Below, piece after piece: positions 1-6,039 of a stretch of 10,308 nt of DNA; within the stretch, counting starts at the first letter, position 1; each line of letters opens with the position of its first letter. The translations under genes and the position numbers were made by a program. Source of the DNA: Hyphomonas sp. (GTDB taxonomy: Bacteria; Pseudomonadota; Alphaproteobacteria; Caulobacterales; Hyphomonadaceae). Where the stretch lies: contig JANSXJ010000105.1 in NCBI GenBank assembly GCA_024743015.1, positions 1 to 10,308 on the forward strand. The letters run 5' to 3'. The notes below the pieces were generated by a model. That model did not search any database, was not told the origin of the DNA, and saw only the letters and a program-made list of their open reading frames with translations.

Positions 1-1875
1 ATGCTTAGCAGAAGACGACTTCTCGAACACACAGCCTGGGGCGGACTCGCTTTCGGCGCAGCCGGACTAGACCCTGCCTGGGCTTTGCCGTCATCGGAGG
101 GCAATCTCGGCATCGCCAGTTTATCAGGCACCAAGTTCGATCTTTCGATCGGAAAATTCCCGGTTCGTATCAATGGTAGGGCGGCGCAAGCCATTGGCGT
201 CAATGGGTCGCTACCCGCCCCGTTGATCCGTTTTCGTCAAGGCGACAACATTACGCTGAACGTGAGGAACGGACTTGATGTCGATAGCTCGATCCATTGG
301 CACGGCCTGCTTGTACCGTTTCAGATGGACGGCGTACCCGGCGTGACGTTTCCCGGCATCAAACCGGGAGAGACTTTTAAATACGAATTCGCCGTCCCGC
401 AAAGCGGCACCTACTGGTATCATTCCCATTCCGGCCTTCAGGAACAAGTCGGCCATTACGGGCCAATGATCATCGATCCAAAGCATGATGATCCGGTGGA
501 GTATGACCGCGAATACGTATTGATGCTCGGCGATTGGACGTATGACAATCCGCATCATCTTTTCGCCAAGCTGAAGAAGAATGCAGAGAGCCTGAACTTC
601 AACCAGCCGACCATGGGCGAATTTTTAGCTGATGCGCGAGAAAAGGGCCTCGGCGCAGCTATGAGTGAGCGCGCCATGTGGGGCGCCATGCGCATGTCGC
701 CGCGCGATATCGCTGACGTGACCGGCGCGACTTACACCTATGTCATTAATGGTCATGCCACAGCGGACAATTGGAATGCACTATTTCGTCCGGGTGAGCG
801 CGTCCGTCTGCGGATCATCAATGCGGCGGCCATGACGCTGTTCAATGTTCGCATTCCGGGGTTGCCCATGACCATAGTCAACGCGGACGGCCTCAATGTG
901 CAACCTTTGGAGGTCGATGAGTTTCAAATGGGCGTTGCCGAAACGTATGATGTGATCATCGAGCCAAAAGAAGATCGCGCCTATGCCTTTGTGGCTGAAT
1001 CGATTGATCGCTCCGGGCAAGTCGTCGCATCGATCGCACCGCGCCCCGGTATGCGCGCAAGTGAACCCGCGCTGAGAGCTGTCCCAACGCTCACGATGAA
1101 AGATATGGGTATGGATCACAGCGGGATGGGCGGCATGGATCATGGCGAAATGGATCACGGTCAGATGGCTGGATCAATGATGAACCATGAGGGCATGGAC
1201 CACATGATGGGACCGAATGTCGTAGAAGCCTCAATAGAACGAGGACCCGGCGTCGCCAATGTCGCCGCCATGCCACTGTCGCGCCTCGATGAACCCGGCA
1301 TTGGACTGGAAGAGGTCGCGCATCGAACTCTCCGGTACAGCCAGCTTCGAAGTCTCGATCCTAATCCGGACACACGAGCGCCGGGCCGAGAGGTGGTTGT
1401 CCACCTCACAAGCAACATGGAGCGTTACATGTGGTCATTTGACGGCGTGAAATTCTCCGAGGTCACAAAGCCCATCATCTTCCACGAGGGTGAGCGTGTG
1501 CGTCTGACAATGGTCAATAACACAATGATGCCACATCCCATCCACTTGCACGGCATGTTCTTCGATGTCGTCAATGGCGGCGGCGATCATAAACCGAGAA
1601 AGCACACCATCACAGTGAAGCCGGGTGAACGGCTATCGGTTGATGTTAGCGCCGATCATGTCGGAGACTGGGCGTTCCATTGTCATCTTATGTACCACAT
1701 GCATGCAGGGATGATGCAGGTTGTCTCGGTGATGCCGAATGATGGATCGCACACCCCAATGATGGATCATGAGGGCATGGATCACGGGAACATGGATCAT
1801 GGGGACATGGAGCATGGCGACATGGGACGTGGCGATATGGATCACGGATCGATGAAGCATGGGGAGGACGAATAA
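1..1875 (+). CDS. copA: CopA-family periplasmic multicopper oxidase
   Basis: This is a copper-resistance multicopper oxidase, expected to oxidise Cu(+) to Cu(2+) and bind copper in the periplasm. Residues 1-29 form a Tat signal: SRRRLLE, a weakly hydrophobic stretch, then AWA. All four copper-ligand blocks are present: HWHG (99-102), WYHSHSG (139-145), HPIHLHG (512-518) and HCHLMYHMHAGM (560-571), arranged as three cupredoxin domains. Two Met/His-rich segments, residues 366-406 and 586-624, are likely extra copper-binding sites. The length of 624 residues is normal for the family. The ATG is the first base of the window, so an earlier start cannot be excluded, but the twin-arginine lies at residues 4-5 as expected for a Tat signal. 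The stop codon overlaps the copB start by one base. The name copA here follows Pseudomonas usage and is shared with the unrelated ATPase downstream. Confidence 0.95.
   Translation: MLSRRRLLEHTAWGGLAFGAAGLDPAWALPSSEGNLGIASLSGTKFDLSIGKFPVRINGRAAQAIGVNGSLPAPLIRFRQGDNITLNVRNGLDVDSSIHWHGLLVPFQMDGVPGVTFPGIKPGETFKYEFAVPQSGTYWYHSHSGLQEQVGHYGPMIIDPKHDDPVEYDREYVLMLGDWTYDNPHHLFAKLKKNAESLNFNQPTMGEFLADAREKGLGAAMSERAMWGAMRMSPRDIADVTGATYTYVINGHATADNWNALFRPGERVRLRIINAAAMTLFNVRIPGLPMTIVNADGLNVQPLEVDEFQMGVAETYDVIIEPKEDRAYAFVAESIDRSGQVVASIAPRPGMRASEPALRAVPTLTMKDMGMDHSGMGGMDHGEMDHGQMAGSMMNHEGMDHMMGPNVVEASIERGPGVANVAAMPLSRLDEPGIGLEEVAHRTLRYSQLRSLDPNPDTRAPGREVVVHLTSNMERYMWSFDGVKFSEVTKPIIFHEGERVRLTMVNNTMMPHPIHLHGMFFDVVNGGGDHKPRKHTITVKPGERLSVDVSADHVGDWAFHCHLMYHMHAGMMQVVSVMPNDGSHTPMMDHEGMDHGNMDHGDMEHGDMGRGDMDHGSMKHGEDE
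1096..1218 (+). repeat. internal Met/His-rich copper-binding segment in the oxidase
   Basis: Residues 366-406 of the oxidase are built from short units such as MDHSGM, MDHGEM, MDHGQM and MNHEGM. Met and His are the usual soft and borderline ligands for Cu(+) and Cu(2+) in periplasmic copper proteins. The segment sits between the second and third cupredoxin domains, where CopA proteins commonly carry such a loop. Copper binding is inferred from composition. Confidence 0.8.
1756..1872 (+). repeat. C-terminal M-D-H-G-x pentapeptide repeats in the oxidase
   Basis: Residues 586-624 repeat a five-residue unit (MDHEG, MDHGN, MDHGD, MEHGD, MGRGD, MDHGS, MKHG). The DNA has a matching 15-base period of the form ATGGATCATGGGGAC. 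The tail ends the protein and abuts the copB start. A tail like this could hold several copper ions, and the DNA repeat could change length by slippage. Both statements are inference from composition. Confidence 0.8.
1863..1867 (+). promoter_or_regulatory. ribosome binding site for copB
   Basis: GGAGG lies seven bases before the ATG at 1875, inside the last codons of the oxidase gene. It supports the overlapping TAATG start and suggests translational coupling of copA and copB. Confidence 0.7.
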
Positions 1876-2687
1876 TGAGACTGTCTTACACATTTGGCGC
1901 GCTCGTCGCGTTCACAGCATTTGCGGTAGTGCCTGGTTACGCTGACGCCCAGGAAGAGCAGCAAAGCCAGAATCCACCCTGGTCTATGGCCGATAAGTAT
2001 TGGGGCGCAGAAGAAATGGAAGCGTCTCGCAAGGCCGTTCAAGCCGCTAACGGAGCACAATCCAACTATTTCTTCATGGCCGATCGATTGGAAATTCAAT
2101 CGGGTGATGAGGAGGATACCGTCCTTTGGGACCTTCAAGGTTGGTATGGCGGCGATATCAACAAGCTTTGGGTCAAATCCGAGGGGGATTACTCGCTCGA
2201 CGCAAACGAGATCGAGGATGCTGAGCTTCAAGTTCTGTGGTCTCGTGCGGTATCGACCTATTTCGATGTTCAAACGGGCATTCGCTACGATATTGAACCC
2301 GATGGCCTCGCCCACGGCGTGGTGGGCGTACAGGGGCTCGCACCATATTGGTTCGAGGTTGATGCGGCAGCTTTCCTGAGCGAAAAGGGCGATGTCACGG
2401 CCCGCATCGAAGCGGAATACGACATGTTGTTTACACAGCGCCTCGTATTGCAACCGCGCGTCGAATTGGAGTTGTCAGCGCAAGATATTCCCGAGCGCGA
2501 GATTGGCTCCGGTGTGACCGGCTTGGATGCTGGCCTGCGTCTTCGATATGAAATCAAGCGCGAGTTTGCGCCCTATGTCGGCGTTGAATGGCAAAGCGCC
2601 TTTGGCGACACAGCTGATTTCATCGAAGCTGAAGGTGGGAGTAAAGACCAGACGGTCTTTGTTCTTGGCCTCCGCGCTTGGTTCTAG
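1875..2687 (+). CDS. copB: CopB-family outer membrane copper resistance protein
   Basis: CopB is the outer-membrane partner of the CopA oxidase and is thought to bind or sequester copper at the cell surface. The 270-residue protein starts with a Sec signal peptide (hydrophobic residues 5-20, likely cleavage after the ADA at 23-25). The mature part opens with a NPPWSMADKYWG segment typical of CopB. The rest alternates in a beta-strand pattern and ends in LGLRAWF, a terminal Phe expected of outer-membrane beta-barrels. The start overlaps the oxidase stop by one base and has a GGAGG at 1863-1867. Unlike many CopB proteins it lacks a Met/His-rich N-terminal region; that type of sequence is found instead on the tail of the preceding oxidase. 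Family assignment is firm; the exact function of CopB is unsettled in general. Confidence 0.9.
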   Translation: MRLSYTFGALVAFTAFAVVPGYADAQEEQQSQNPPWSMADKYWGAEEMEASRKAVQAANGAQSNYFFMADRLEIQSGDEEDTVLWDLQGWYGGDINKLWVKSEGDYSLDANEIEDAELQVLWSRAVSTYFDVQTGIRYDIEPDGLAHGVVGVQGLAPYWFEVDAAAFLSEKGDVTARIEAEYDMLFTQRLVLQPRVELELSAQDIPEREIGSGVTGLDAGLRLRYEIKREFAPYVGVEWQSAFGDTADFIEAEGGSKDQTVFVLGLRAWF

Positions 2688-2691
2688 GAGG
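2686..2691 (+). promoter_or_regulatory. strong ribosome binding site overlapping the copB stop
   Basis: A perfect AGGAGG starts inside the TAG stop of copB (2685-2687) and lies five bases before the ATG at 2697. This fixes the start of the DUF2231 gene and suggests efficient translation from the same message. Confidence 0.8.
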
Positions 2692-2696
2692 CGGCA

Positions 2697-3665
2697 ATGT
2701 CAAATCTAATTGAGCCGAACCTGCATCCAGTTCTCGTTCACTTCTCATATGCACTTAGCATCACCGCTGTGGTTGCATATTTGGGGGCACGTTTTGCCCC
2801 CAATGTGCGGTGGCGAAACACCTTAGCGCCTGCGGCGGACTGGATGCTGGCCTTTGGCGTGATCGCCATTCTCGCGACGGTGGCAGCTGGCTTCCAGGCT
2901 TACTATTCCGTGGCCCATGATGGGCCATCGCATGAAGCCATGACGACGCACAGAAATTGGGCTGTGCCATCATCCATTTTGCTCCTGATCCTCGCGAGTT
3001 GGCGGTGGTGGCGGCGTGCCTCATCGCCGTCGATACTCTTCACAATTGCGGTTCTAGCTGCCGCAGTCCCGCTCACCACAACCGCGTGGTGGGGTGGAAA
3101 GCTCGTTTATGGTTACGGTGTCGGAGTATCGAGCTTACCATCGGTATCAGGCGATGGGCATGATCACGCTCATGGCGATGAAGATCATGCCACAGTGCCA
3201 GCCGCTGAAGAAATGCACGATCCTGCAGACGGTCATCATGAAAGCGATATCCAAGCAGAGATCGCGCCAATTGTTGCCGGCTCTCCAGAGGGCGTTGTCG
3301 CGGCATTCTCCGCTGCGTTGAAACGCGGGGACGCAGATGTCGTGGAATCTCTGATGTCTCCACAAGCCATCATCGCAGAGGGCGGCGGGGCTGAGCGCTC
3401 ATTCGAGGAATATGCGGGCCACCATATGCCGTCCGACATGGCGTTTACCGCAGCGGTGGATTTCTCGCTCAAAAAACAAGACGTGATCGCGGGCTCCGAG
3501 ATCGCAGTTGTGATTTCTGAATCGCAAATTCACGGCACCTTCAGGGGCGAGCCTATTCACAGCGGGATGATGGAAACCATGACGCTGCGCCGGTCCGAAG
3601 ATAGTTGGCTCATCGAGCATATTCATTGGTCTTCCGCGCCGATTGAGGGCGATCATGAGCATTGA
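2697..3665 (+). CDS. DUF2231 membrane protein fused to an NTF2-like domain via a His-rich linker
   Basis: This 322-residue protein has two parts. Residues 1-145 resemble the DUF2231 membrane family: four helices near 15-33, 46-66, 88-103 and 111-128, with conserved-looking histidines in HPVLVHF (H10, H15) and in the loop after helix 2 (H74, H79, H85). Residues 153-183 are an acidic, His-rich linker (HDHAHGDEDH, then DGHHESD) likely to bind metal. Residues 195-313 look like an NTF2/SnoaL/DUF4440-type cone domain, opening with SPEGVVAAFSAALKRGD and closing with SWLIEHIHWSS, and are also rich in His. The end (GDHEH) is again His-bearing. DUF2231 has no agreed biochemical role. Position in a copper operon and the His content suggest copper or heme-copper handling in the membrane, which is inference. 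Its stop lies 11 bases inside the next gene. Confidence 0.8.
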   Translation: MSNLIEPNLHPVLVHFSYALSITAVVAYLGARFAPNVRWRNTLAPAADWMLAFGVIAILATVAAGFQAYYSVAHDGPSHEAMTTHRNWAVPSSILLLILASWRWWRRASSPSILFTIAVLAAAVPLTTTAWWGGKLVYGYGVGVSSLPSVSGDGHDHAHGDEDHATVPAAEEMHDPADGHHESDIQAEIAPIVAGSPEGVVAAFSAALKRGDADVVESLMSPQAIIAEGGGAERSFEEYAGHHMPSDMAFTAAVDFSLKKQDVIAGSEIAVVISESQIHGTFRGEPIHSGMMETMTLRRSEDSWLIEHIHWSSAPIEGDHEH

Positions 3666-4329
3666 CGCACAGTCGCACACACCGCCCTTGGGTCATGGAG
3701 CTCTGACACCATTTTATGATATCGTGATCGCGCTGATGACGCGCGAGAGGTATTGGCGCGAACGGTTGATCAAGCGGCTCGCGCCTCAACCTGGCGATGT
3801 TATTCTTGATGTTGGGTCAGGCACAGGGAGTCTCGCGGTGGCGCTCCACAAAGCGGAGCCAAGGGCGGTCTATGTTGGGATTGATCCGGACGCGGAGGCA
3901 GTGGCGCGCGCCCGGCATAAGAACAAAAAAGCTGGAAGTTCCGCTCAATTCGTGCGTGGATTTCTGAGCGAAGACGCCATAGCAGCGTATGCTCACCCCA
4001 ACAAAGTCGTTTCCAGCTTGGTCTTGCATCAAGTCCCGCTCGAAGAGAAGAAACGAATCTTGCGGCAGATGTATGAGGCCGTTGAGCCGGGCGGGTTGGT
4101 GTGTATCGCAGACTACGGGCAGCAGCGGTCTTGGCGGATGCGCCTCGCTTTCCGAAGGACGGTGCAACAACTGGACGGGGTCGAAGATACACAACCCAAT
4201 GCCGATGGAATACTTGCGCCGCTGATGGCCGACGCCGGTTTGGCTGATGTTGACGAAGCAGAGCGCATCAACACGATGACAGGTACGATCAGCCTTTACG
4301 TTGGGCACAAACCATTGGGTCGGTGCTGA
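3655..4329 (+). CDS. class I SAM-dependent methyltransferase
   Basis: This is a 224-residue cytoplasmic Rossmann-fold methyltransferase. The SAM-binding motif I is LDVGSGTG (51-58). Strand 2 ends in the acidic GIDPDA (D77, expected to hold the SAM ribose). A later PGGLVCIADYG (145-155) is typical of UbiE/Methyltransf_25-type enzymes. The substrate is unknown. I chose ATG 3655 because GAGGG at 3645-3649 is well spaced before it; a TTG at 3643 in the same frame is less likely. The gene overlaps the preceding one by 11 bases and the following one by one base (TGATG), so it is embedded in the copper operon. Similar small methyltransferases occur beside metal-resistance genes, but no role in copper resistance is established that I can name. 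Confidence 0.85.
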   Translation: MSIDAQSHTPPLGHGALTPFYDIVIALMTRERYWRERLIKRLAPQPGDVILDVGSGTGSLAVALHKAEPRAVYVGIDPDAEAVARARHKNKKAGSSAQFVRGFLSEDAIAAYAHPNKVVSSLVLHQVPLEEKKRILRQMYEAVEPGGLVCIADYGQQRSWRMRLAFRRTVQQLDGVEDTQPNADGILAPLMADAGLADVDEAERINTMTGTISLYVGHKPLGRC

Positions 4330-5657
4330 TGAACCGCGCCAGCTCGTATGATAAGGGTAGCCTAAGCCTTGCCGGTACAGTGGCTATGGGGACAGGCGTT
4401 ATGATTGGGGCGGGCATCTTCGCGCTGACCGGGCAGGTGGCCGATCTGGCAGGGCCGCTATTTCCTGTTGCTTTTTTGTTGGCCGCGATCATCAGCGGAT
4501 TTAGCGCATATACCTATATCAAGATGTCGAACAAATACCCGTCTGCGGGCGGGATAGGCATGATCCTACACAAAGCTTATGGGCATTCCGTTATGACCGG
4601 GGCGAGCGCGCTGCTGATGGCTTTTTCCATGGTCATCAATGAAAGCCTGGTTGCACGCACCTTTGGCACGTACACGCTGCAACTTTTTGACGTTTCTGCT
4701 GCCAGCTCACTCGTTCCACTGCTTGCGGTGGGACTGATTGTTCTGGCGTTCCTAATCAACATCGCCGGAAACTCTGTGATCGGAACAATCTCAAAAATTA
4801 CGGCAAGCCTAAAAATCGGTGGCATACTAGTCTTTGCAGGTGTCGCTTTGTGGGCGTCCGGGTTTTCTTTCGAAGCGGCGAGTACACCCGATGCGCAATC
4901 GGGGACGGTGACTGGTTTCTTCGCGGGCGTCGCAATCGCGATCCTTGCTTATAAGGGTTTCACGACCATCACAAACAGCGGCGATGAAGTAGAAAACCCG
5001 ACAAAAAATGTTGGCCGGGCGATCATGATTTCGCTCGCAATATGCCTCGTGGTTTACCTGGCGGTGGCGTTTGCGGTCGGGTCTTCGCTTTCCATTGAGG
5101 AGATCGCGGCGGCGAGGGATTTTGCACTGGCCGAAGCCTCACGTCCTGCGCTTGGGAATACCGGTGTGATTTTCACAGTCATCATCGCCATTATCGCAAC
5201 TTCGTCTGGATTGCTGGCCAGTATCTTCGCCGTTTCGCGCATGCTGGCCATGCTAACGGATATGGACCTAATCCCGCATAAACATTTTGGCATGCCCGGT
5301 GACATTCAACGTCACACGCTCGTTTATACGGTCGTGCTAGCATCCGTGCTTGCTGTTTTCTTCGATCTTGGCCGAATTGCCTCACTTGGCGCAATTTTCT
5401 ACCTAGTCATGGATATTGCCATCCACTGGGGGGTGTTGCGCCACCTTCGGGATGAGGTCGGGGCAAATCCGGCGATTCTCATTTCAGCAATTGTGTTTGA
5501 TACGGTGGCGCTCGGCGCGTTCATCTTGATTAAGTTGGCAAGCGATCCCCTCATTATTTGGATCGCGTTCGGCGCTATCATTCTGATCTTTGGACTTGAA
5601 ATCCTGTTTCTTCGTACGCGGAAAACCGCAGCCGAAAAGCAGGCGCACAAGCATTAA
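4329..5657 (+). CDS. APC-superfamily amino acid/polyamine-type permease
   Basis: This 442-residue inner-membrane transporter has about 11-12 hydrophobic helices. Helix 1 carries the unwound APC signature GAGIFALTG (27-35). The family loop FTTITNSGDEVENPTKNVG (211-229) and SRMLAMLTDMDLIP (303-316) are also present, matching the AA_permease_2 group. Substrate cannot be read from the sequence; amino acids or amines are usual for the family. I placed the start at ATG 4329, which overlaps the methyltransferase stop as TGATG; a GTG at 4323 would add two residues. No good Shine-Dalgarno is visible, so translation probably depends on re-initiation after the upstream gene. The C-terminus is basic with HKH as the last residues. 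The gene closes the first copper transcription unit. Family assignment is firm; a link to copper is contextual only. Confidence 0.88.
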   Translation: MNRASSYDKGSLSLAGTVAMGTGVMIGAGIFALTGQVADLAGPLFPVAFLLAAIISGFSAYTYIKMSNKYPSAGGIGMILHKAYGHSVMTGASALLMAFSMVINESLVARTFGTYTLQLFDVSAASSLVPLLAVGLIVLAFLINIAGNSVIGTISKITASLKIGGILVFAGVALWASGFSFEAASTPDAQSGTVTGFFAGVAIAILAYKGFTTITNSGDEVENPTKNVGRAIMISLAICLVVYLAVAFAVGSSLSIEEIAAARDFALAEASRPALGNTGVIFTVIIAIIATSSGLLASIFAVSRMLAMLTDMDLIPHKHFGMPGDIQRHTLVYTVVLASVLAVFFDLGRIASLGAIFYLVMDIAIHWGVLRHLRDEVGANPAILISAIVFDTVALGAFILIKLASDPLIIWIAFGAIILIFGLEILFLRTRKTAAEKQAHKH

Positions 5658-5667
5658 GGGTTAGACT

Positions 5668-5696
5668 TGAATATACCCCATAGGGGTATTAGGTTT
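5668..5696 (+). promoter_or_regulatory. candidate promoter for the small membrane protein and ATPase genes
   Basis: A TTGAAT at 5668-5673 resembles a -35 box, and a weak TAGGTT at 5691-5696 sits 17 bases later as a possible -10. The 17-base gap is exactly the palindrome at 5674-5690. The -10 is poor, and an alternative TATTAG at 5688-5693 would have too short a spacer, so the promoter call is tentative. Confidence 0.4.
5674..5690 (+). promoter_or_regulatory. CsoR/RcnR-family (DUF156) operator palindrome
   Basis: ATACCCCATAGGGGTAT is a perfect inverted repeat: seven-base arms around a three-base centre. The A/T-flanked C4/G4 tract is the known shape of operators bound by CsoR/RcnR/FrmR-family repressors, which release DNA when they bind Cu(+) or other effectors. 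It lies 93 bases before the start of the small gene that precedes the copper ATPase, so copper-induced derepression of that unit is the natural reading. The regulator itself is not in this window. Confidence 0.65.
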
Positions 5697-5704
5697 ATGG
5701 AATT

Positions 5705-5725
5705 GGTCGCGTCTTTACCGCGACC
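5705..5725 (+). promoter_or_regulatory. leader hairpin 1
   Basis: GGTCGCG (5705-5711) and CGCGACC (5719-5725) form a perfect seven-base stem with a seven-base loop. It lies just downstream of the putative operator, so it would be in the 5' leader of the ATPase message. No T-run follows, so it is not an obvious terminator. It could equally be a protein-binding dyad. Confidence 0.45.
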
Positions 5726-5732
5726 TCAACCT

Positions 5733-5759
5733 GAGCGCCACCCGAAGAATTGGGCGCTC
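5733..5759 (+). promoter_or_regulatory. leader hairpin 2
   Basis: GAGCGCC (5733-5739) and GGCGCTC (5753-5759) form a perfect seven-base stem with a 13-base loop, followed by TTAACAG and not by a T-run. It is the second dyad between the operator and the Shine-Dalgarno at 5771. Whether it acts as a leader structure or as a weak terminator of read-through from the upstream unit cannot be decided from sequence. Confidence 0.4.
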
Positions 5760-5770
5760 TTAACAGTGAG

Positions 5771-5776
5771 AAGGAG
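5771..5776 (+). promoter_or_regulatory. ribosome binding site fixing the small gene start
   Basis: AAGGAG lies six bases before ATG 5783. This favours that start over the upstream in-frame ATG at 5750, which would fall inside leader hairpin 2. Confidence 0.7.
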
Positions 5777-5782
5777 CAAGAT

Positions 5783-6037
5783 ATGCGACTCATTCCAACT
5801 GGCCATGCGCTATCGCTATTTCTGGTCATCATGTTTTCAATTTGCATTGGCTGGGGCCTTGTAACTCCCGCAAGCCTGCACATGCATGCCGCGTGGGAGC
5901 TGTTGCTGCCAGGCTTTGAGTTTATCTCTATCCCTGCCTTCGTTCTCGGATTGGTCGAGTCCTACGCCTATGGCTGGTTCGCGGCGCTGATCATCGTGCC
6001 GCTCTACAATTTCTTCGATCGAAAGAAGGCTGTGTAA
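5783..6037 (+). CDS. small two-helix membrane protein (DUF5676-like)
   Basis: This 84-residue protein has two hydrophobic helices, about residues 9-28 and 50-75, ending in [11 protein letters not shown]. The pattern of a first helix, a short loop with PGFEF, then a helix closing with a Tyr/Asn/Phe motif resembles the DUF5676 family of small membrane proteins; I hold this only moderately. The loop between helices contains SLHMHAAW (H33, M34, H35), a possible metal site. It starts the second transcription unit under the CsoR-type operator and is followed after two bases by the copper ATPase, so it probably works with it, for example as an accessory subunit or metal-delivery factor. That function is inference. 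The basic C-terminus suggests a cytoplasmic tail. Confidence 0.75.
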   Translation: MRLIPTGHALSLFLVIMFSICIGWGLVTPASLHMHAAWELLLPGFEFISIPAFVLGLVESYAYGWFAALIIVPLYNFFDRKKAV

Positions 6038-6039
6038 TC

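Noticed and set aside
1756..1872. A CRISPR-like array.
   Set aside because: The repeats are 15 bases, in frame and coding, with no spacers.
1633..1893. An antisense open frame rich in His, Met and Ile opposite the oxidase tail.
   Set aside because: Its composition is explained by the 15-base repeats read on the other strand.
3643..3654. Upstream TTG start for the methyltransferase.
   Set aside because: ATG 3655 has a well-spaced GAGGG and gives the normal small overlap; the TTG adds only four residues and has no better Shine-Dalgarno.
4323..4328. GTG start for the permease.
   Set aside because: ATG 4329 in the TGATG overlap is the more usual coupled start; the GTG would add only two residues. 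Not fully excluded.
5674..5690. A MerR/CueR-type operator.
   Set aside because: CueR sites have ACCTTCC-type arms within a 19-20 base spacer. This A/T-flanked C4/G4 palindrome in a 17-base spacer fits the CsoR/RcnR family better.
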